A stretch of DNA of 6,568 nucleotides, from NCBI GenBank assembly GCA_015711895.1, contig MU158662.1:24623-31190 (forward strand), written 5' to 3'. Positions 4,323 to 6,568 of this stretch are shown here, piece after piece (position 1 is the stretch's first letter; every line of letters starts with the position of its first letter). A model generated the notes under the pieces. It was not told the origin of the DNA. It searched no databases and worked only from the letters and a program-made list of their open reading frames with translations. This DNA is from Candidatus Solincola tengchongensis (GTDB taxonomy: Bacteria > Actinomycetota > Geothermincolia > Geothermincolales > RBG-13-55-18). The translations under genes and the position numbers were made by a program.

Positions 4323-5525
4323 TTGGAAGGATTCGTACCTGTTAGGGTGCTTGAAAAGATCATGCGAGCCTTGCAGGAGGGGCGTGACCTCACCGAGGCC
4401 GAGCTCCTGGAGGCGCGCGAGGCCCTGTCGAAGGCGATGGGCCCTGAGGACAGGCTGGAGATCGGCATCCCCCGCATCGGTTTTTCCTCCGAGGGAGAAG
4501 TGCGATTCCTGCGGCCTGGTGAGTCTGTGCAGAGCGTCCTTCCGCCCGCGCGCGGGGAATATCAGAGCTTGTCCCTCGGAAAGCTCCTGCGCGGCGTGGC
4601 CACCGGACGGTGGGAGGGAGCGGAGATGGAGCGGCGTGCCCTCCAGGAGGGAACGGATGCCCTGGGCGGTTTTCTGGTCCCCCATCCCTTGAGCGCGCGG
4701 CTGATCGATTTGGCCAGAAACCGCTCCGTGTGCATCTCCGCCGGCGCGCAGACCATTCCCATGCCGAGCAGCGACCTCAAGTTCGCCACCGTCCTCCAGG
4801 ATCCCGTGGCCTACTGGCGTGGCGAAGGCGAGGAGATCACGGAGAGTGATATGTCCTTCGGTCAGGTGGAGCTCAAGGCAAAGACCCTGGCCGCCCTGTG
4901 CAGGCTCAGCATCGAGGTCGTCGAGGATGCCTCGAATCTGGAGCAGGTGGTGGTCAATGCCCTCTCCCAGGCCCTGGCCCTGGAGCTCGACCGCGCCGCC
5001 CTCTTTGGCTCGGGCACGGGTGAGGAGCCTTGTGGTATTTACAATACCGAAGGAGTCAATTTTATCAGTCTTGATGATAACGGGTGGTCCCTCTCCGGCT
5101 ATACGCCCATAATTTTAGGTATAGGGCAGATACTTCAGAACAATTGCCCTGACCACAGGCGATTGTCGGTGATCATGAGCCCGCGAGAATTCACCACTCT
5201 GCAGGGGATTGTCAACGATATAAGAGATTTCGCGCAGCCCCCGTTAATCTATCAAGAGCTTAAAAACAAGCTGGTCTCGAGCCAGATTCCCGTAAACTTG
5301 ACCAAAGGAACGGCGAACAATGCCTCATGCATCATAGTGGGCGACTTTTCAGAGATGGCGATCGGTGTTCGTACGGAGGTAAGGCTCGAGGTCTCCCGTT
5401 ACTCCGGGGATGCCTTCTCCAAATTAGAATTGTTCATCAGAGCTTATCTCCGGGCGGATGTCCTCATCACTCGCCCCTCCTGGTTCTCGGTGCTGGATGG
5501 GATAATCCCTAATTCCGGGGGTTGA
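4323..5525 (+). CDS. HK97-fold phage major capsid protein
   Basis: The start is TTG 4323: AAGGAGG (4310-4316) lies 6 nt upstream. This gives 400 residues, normal for HK97-type capsid proteins. The frame is open upstream to 4086, but that part is arginine-rich and lacks a ribosome site. Residues 8-40 are a short helical N-terminal region. SLGKLLRGVATG (84-95) and GTDALGGFLVP (110-120) are typical of the N-arm leading into the fold. The core follows with RLIDLARNRS, ITESDMSFGQVELKAKTLAA, SIEVVEDA, the spine helix ALSQALALELDRAALFGSGTGEEPCGI, and the C-terminal FIRAYLRADVLITRPSWFSVL. The N-terminal extension is short for a scaffolding delta domain, and no protease gene accompanies it. No terminase, portal or tail gene is in the window. 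It has its own promoter and terminator. Confidence 0.95.
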   Translation: MEGFVPVRVLEKIMRALQEGRDLTEAELLEAREALSKAMGPEDRLEIGIPRIGFSSEGEVRFLRPGESVQSVLPPARGEYQSLSLGKLLRGVATGRWEGAEMERRALQEGTDALGGFLVPHPLSARLIDLARNRSVCISAGAQTIPMPSSDLKFATVLQDPVAYWRGEGEEITESDMSFGQVELKAKTLAALCRLSIEVVEDASNLEQVVVNALSQALALELDRAALFGSGTGEEPCGIYNTEGVNFISLDDNGWSLSGYTPIILGIGQILQNNCPDHRRLSVIMSPREFTTLQGIVNDIRDFAQPPLIYQELKNKLVSSQIPVNLTKGTANNASCIIVGDFSEMAIGVRTEVRLEVSRYSGDAFSKLELFIRAYLRADVLITRPSWFSVLDGIIPNSGG

Positions 5526-5589
5526 TATAAGGAGGGCATCAGGATCTCGTCTGTAGGTTCTTCTTTCACTCACCTCCTATGACTTCCGT
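5526..5589 (+). other. Orphan ribosome site after the capsid gene
   Basis: AAGGAGG at 5529-5535 follows the capsid stop by 3 nt, but no ATG, GTG or TTG occurs within the next 15 nt, and the frames that follow close quickly. On the opposite strand, AGGAGGT at about 5578-5572 also looks like a ribosome site without a sustained gene. The simplest reading is that a following gene was removed and only its ribosome site remains. A non-standard start such as ATC cannot be excluded. Confidence 0.45.
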
Positions 5590-5625
5590 AGAAGAGGGCC
5601 CCGGAGGGCTGGGGCCCTCTTCTTT
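5590..5625 (+). terminator. Strong intrinsic terminator of the capsid unit
   Basis: AGAAGAGGGCCCC (5590-5602) and GGGGCCCTCTTCT (5611-5623) are perfect 13-bp inverted repeats around the 8-nt loop GGAGGGCT. The stem's own 3' end plus two following bases give TTCTTT on the plus strand. The U-tract is short, but the stem is very stable. It should end capsid transcription. It may also work for the gene converging from 5922, which stops at 5638, although the minus-strand side has no T-run. Confidence 0.85.
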
Positions 5626-5637
5626 CGGATGTAAGAT

Positions 5638-5922
5638 TCACCTCGAAGGCTTTAAAGCCTCCAGCTTATCGAGCAGCGTTGGGTCATAGAGAGCCTTCAC
5701 TGCAACCGCGGAGGTCACGGCCTCGGACAAGACCTCCTCCATGAACGTTCTCCTGATCTCTATCAATTTCTGAATGATAGGAATGCGCGGCAGGAGCTCC
5801 TCTATCCCGTGGTAGAGTTCAAGCTCCCACTCTCCGAAAGCGCAACTCAATATCTTATCCTTCAGAGCATCAAACTCCGGGGAGGTCTCCTCCTCGGGGT
5901 CGATGACGACCTTCTCCTCCAC
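5638..5922 (-). CDS. Unrecognised 94-residue acidic protein
   Basis: The start is GTG at 5922-5920, with AAGGAGGTGG (5936-5927) about 7 nt upstream, one of the best ribosome sites in the window. An in-frame TAA lies just upstream, so no longer start is possible. The first 20 residues are very acidic (EEKVVIDPEEETSPEFDALK). The rest is probably helical: DALKDKILSCAFGEWELELY, LIEIRRTFMEEVLSEAVTSA, and DPTLLDKLEAL near the end. There is one cysteine, and no membrane segment or signal peptide. It faces the capsid gene and shares the small gap with its terminator. On its right is the repeat region leading to tRNA-Ala, so it could be the last gene of the element or a host gene. I do not know its function; codon use and ribosome site make it real. 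Confidence 0.75.
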   Translation of the reverse strand: MEEKVVIDPEEETSPEFDALKDKILSCAFGEWELELYHGIEELLPRIPIIQKLIEIRRTFMEEVLSEAVTSAVAVKALYDPTLLDKLEALKPSR

Positions 5923-6030
5923 GATTCCACCTCCTTACTCATTGGTAACCTTATTCTGAGGACGGTTTCCGGGGGCGATCGCGCACCGGGGTGATCACTC
6001 GGCCAGGTGTTAGATGAAGTGTTAGATGGA
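5923..6030. other. Spacer with palindromes, possible attachment region
   Basis: No further gene is seen between the 94-residue gene and the tRNA terminator. The stretch contains several short perfect palindromes: GGTAACC (5944-5950, odd-centred), GCGATCGC (about 5976-5983) and GTGATCAC (about 5991-5998). It ends with the 12-bp tandem repeat described separately. Elements of this kind often integrate at or just downstream of a tRNA gene, so the boundary probably lies here or within the tRNA. The other end of the element is outside the window, so the core sequence cannot be read off. Confidence 0.4.
6006..6029. repeat. Tandem 12-bp repeat, possible integrase or Xis arm site
   Basis: GTGTTAGATG occurs at 6007-6016 and again at 6019-6028, giving a 12-bp period with one mismatch at each edge. 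Short direct repeats next to a tRNA target are what integrase arm-type sites and excisionase sites look like. The operon here encodes an excisionase-like protein. The repeat is plain in the sequence; its role is inferred. Confidence 0.5.
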
Positions 6031-6069
6031 AGAGAAAAGCTGGGATTCCGCTTTCGCGTTTTCCCAGCT
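6031..6069 (-). terminator. Intrinsic terminator of tRNA-Ala
   Basis: AGCTGGGA (6038-6045) and TCCCAGCT (6062-6069) are perfect 8-bp inverted repeats. Inside, CGC and GCG pair around a TTTC loop (GAAA on the minus strand), separated by a small internal loop. On the minus strand the stem is followed by TTTTCTCTTCC (6038-6028), a good U-tract. It lies 6 bp beyond the CCA end of the tRNA, so it should end tRNA transcription. Confidence 0.85.
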
Positions 6070-6075
6070 AAATCG

Positions 6076-6150
6076 TGGTGGAGCCGACGGGACTTGAACC
6101 CGTGACCTCTACCATGCCAAGGTAGCGCGCTCCCACTGCGCCACGGCCCC
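6076..6150 (-). tRNA. tRNA-Ala (anticodon GGC), CCA encoded
   Basis: The minus strand folds into a complete 75-nt cloverleaf. The acceptor GGGGCCG/CGGCTCC contains the G3-U70 pair that identifies alanine tRNAs. The D stem is GCGC/GCGC around the loop AGTGGGA. The anticodon stem CTACC/GGTAG holds the loop TTGGCAT with anticodon GGC, reading GCC codons. The variable region is AGGTC, and the T arm is ACGGG-TTCAAGT-CCCGT. The discriminator A is followed directly by CCA in the DNA. The gene has its own promoter and terminator. tRNA 3' ends are common integration targets, and the phage-derived region begins right downstream of this one, so it may carry an att core. Confidence 0.96.
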
Positions 6151-6173
6151 GTTCGAGCCTCTTTCCGTGAAAA

Positions 6174-6202
6174 AGTATAAGTAGACGCCTTTCATGCGTC
6201 AA
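6174..6202 (-). promoter_or_regulatory. Promoter of tRNA-Ala
   Basis: On the minus strand TTGACG (6202-6197) and TATACT (6179-6174) are separated by exactly 17 bp. Each differs from the sigma-70/sigma-A consensus at one or two positions. Transcription would start near 6167, about 17 nt before the mature tRNA 5' end at 6150. GACGC and GCGTC form an inverted repeat inside the spacer. The region between here and the rsfS stop (6203-6246) is GC-rich, with no further feature I can support. Confidence 0.85.
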
Positions 6203-6246
6203 CGACCACCGCCGCGTGAATCGCCCTCTCCCTGCGGCGCCGCGGC

Positions 6247-6568
6247 TCAAACCCCGCTTGCGGCCCTGTCCTCTTCCTCCTCCCATTCCACGGGCGGGGC
6301 GTCCTTCCACAACCTCTCGATCTCGTAGTACTCCCTCTCCTCCTGGCGGAAGATATGCACCACTATGTCCAGGTAGTCGAGGAGTACCCAGCGCCGGTGC
6401 CGCACTCCCTCACGGCGTACTGGCTTCACGCCCACAGCGGCCAACTTCTCCTCCACCGCCTCCTGTATGGCGCCCACCTGCCGGTCGGTGTTCCCGCTGC
6501 ATATGACGAAGTAATCGGTGAGCAGGAACACCTCTCTCATGTCCAGGACCAGCACGTCACGGGCCTTC
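6247..6568 (-). CDS. rsfS: Ribosome silencing factor RsfS, N-terminus beyond window edge
   Basis: The minus-strand frame enters at the right edge and gives 106 residues before TGA at 6249-6247. The sequence KARDVLVLDMREVFLLTDYF, then VICSGNTDRQVGAIQEAVEE, a basic turn near RREGVRHRRW, and VLLDYLDIVVHIF followed by REYYEIERLWKDAP is the complete RsfS (Iojap/DUF143) pattern. Family members are about 105-130 residues, so only 10-20 N-terminal residues are missing; the internal GTG at 6555 is not the start. RsfS binds ribosomal protein uL14 on the large subunit and blocks joining of the small subunit during starvation. The C-terminal tail (VEWEEEEDRAASGV) is acidic and varies in the family. In many bacteria rsfS follows nadD, which would lie outside the window. 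It marks host chromosome next to the element. Confidence 0.96.
   Translation of the reverse strand, partial: KARDVLVLDMREVFLLTDYFVICSGNTDRQVGAIQEAVEEKLAAVGVKPVRREGVRHRRWVLLDYLDIVVHIFRQEEREYYEIERLWKDAPPVEWEEEEDRAASGV

Noticed and set aside
3954..4685. Minus-strand frame of 243 codons across the leader and capsid start
   Set aside because: It is Pro/His/Arg-rich without a domain, antisense to the capsid gene and across a hairpin region; typical high-GC shadow.
6216..6506. Plus-strand frame opposite rsfS, and minus-strand frame 6068-6310 across the tRNA
   Set aside because: The first is Pro/Arg/Ser-rich antisense to rsfS. The second runs through the tRNA gene and its promoter.

Overview
The window looks like one end of a small integrated, phage-derived element lying against a tRNA gene of a moderately high-GC bacterium. 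The host flank is on the right: the 3' part of rsfS (ribosome silencing factor) and a tRNA-Ala(GGC) with encoded CCA, both on the minus strand, with a clear promoter and terminator for the tRNA. The RsfS sequence style and the GTG/TTG starts behind strong AGGAGG ribosome sites suggest a Gram-positive lineage, perhaps a deep-branching actinobacterium or thermophilic firmicute. That lineage call is an inference.

Layout. 1-791 (minus) is an unrecognised gene running off the left edge. 792-879 is an AT-rich divergent control region with GTTAC/GTAA repeats. 880-4028 (plus) is a tightly packed operon: a Cro/CI-type regulator, an excisionase-like MerR-fold protein, an unknown 129-residue protein, a RecA-fold DnaB-type helicase, a 53-residue protein, a lambda-O-like replication initiator, and two small unknowns. 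Nearly all of these genes overlap or abut. Inside the initiator gene, three 22-bp repeats and a 31-bp tract with only one G form a probable replication origin, as in lambda O. 4029-4322 holds no convincing gene. It has a perfect TATAAT box followed by about 190 nt of GC-rich leader with three hairpins that share the same AGGG loop. 4323-5525 is an HK97-fold major capsid gene with a TTG start, ending in a strong terminator at 5590-5625. 5638-5922 (minus) is an unknown 94-residue gene. 5923-6075 has short repeats and palindromes near the tRNA.

How it fits together: the regulator and Xis-like protein would control lysogeny and excision. The initiator and helicase would replicate the excised element from the internal origin. 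A capsid protein would then be made from its own promoter under a structured leader. No terminase, portal, protease or tail gene lies between the replication module and the tRNA-proximal end. The element is therefore either a deleted prophage or a capsid-encoding satellite that borrows packaging and tails from a helper. The lone capsid gene, its leader RNA and the intragenic origin are the most interesting parts.
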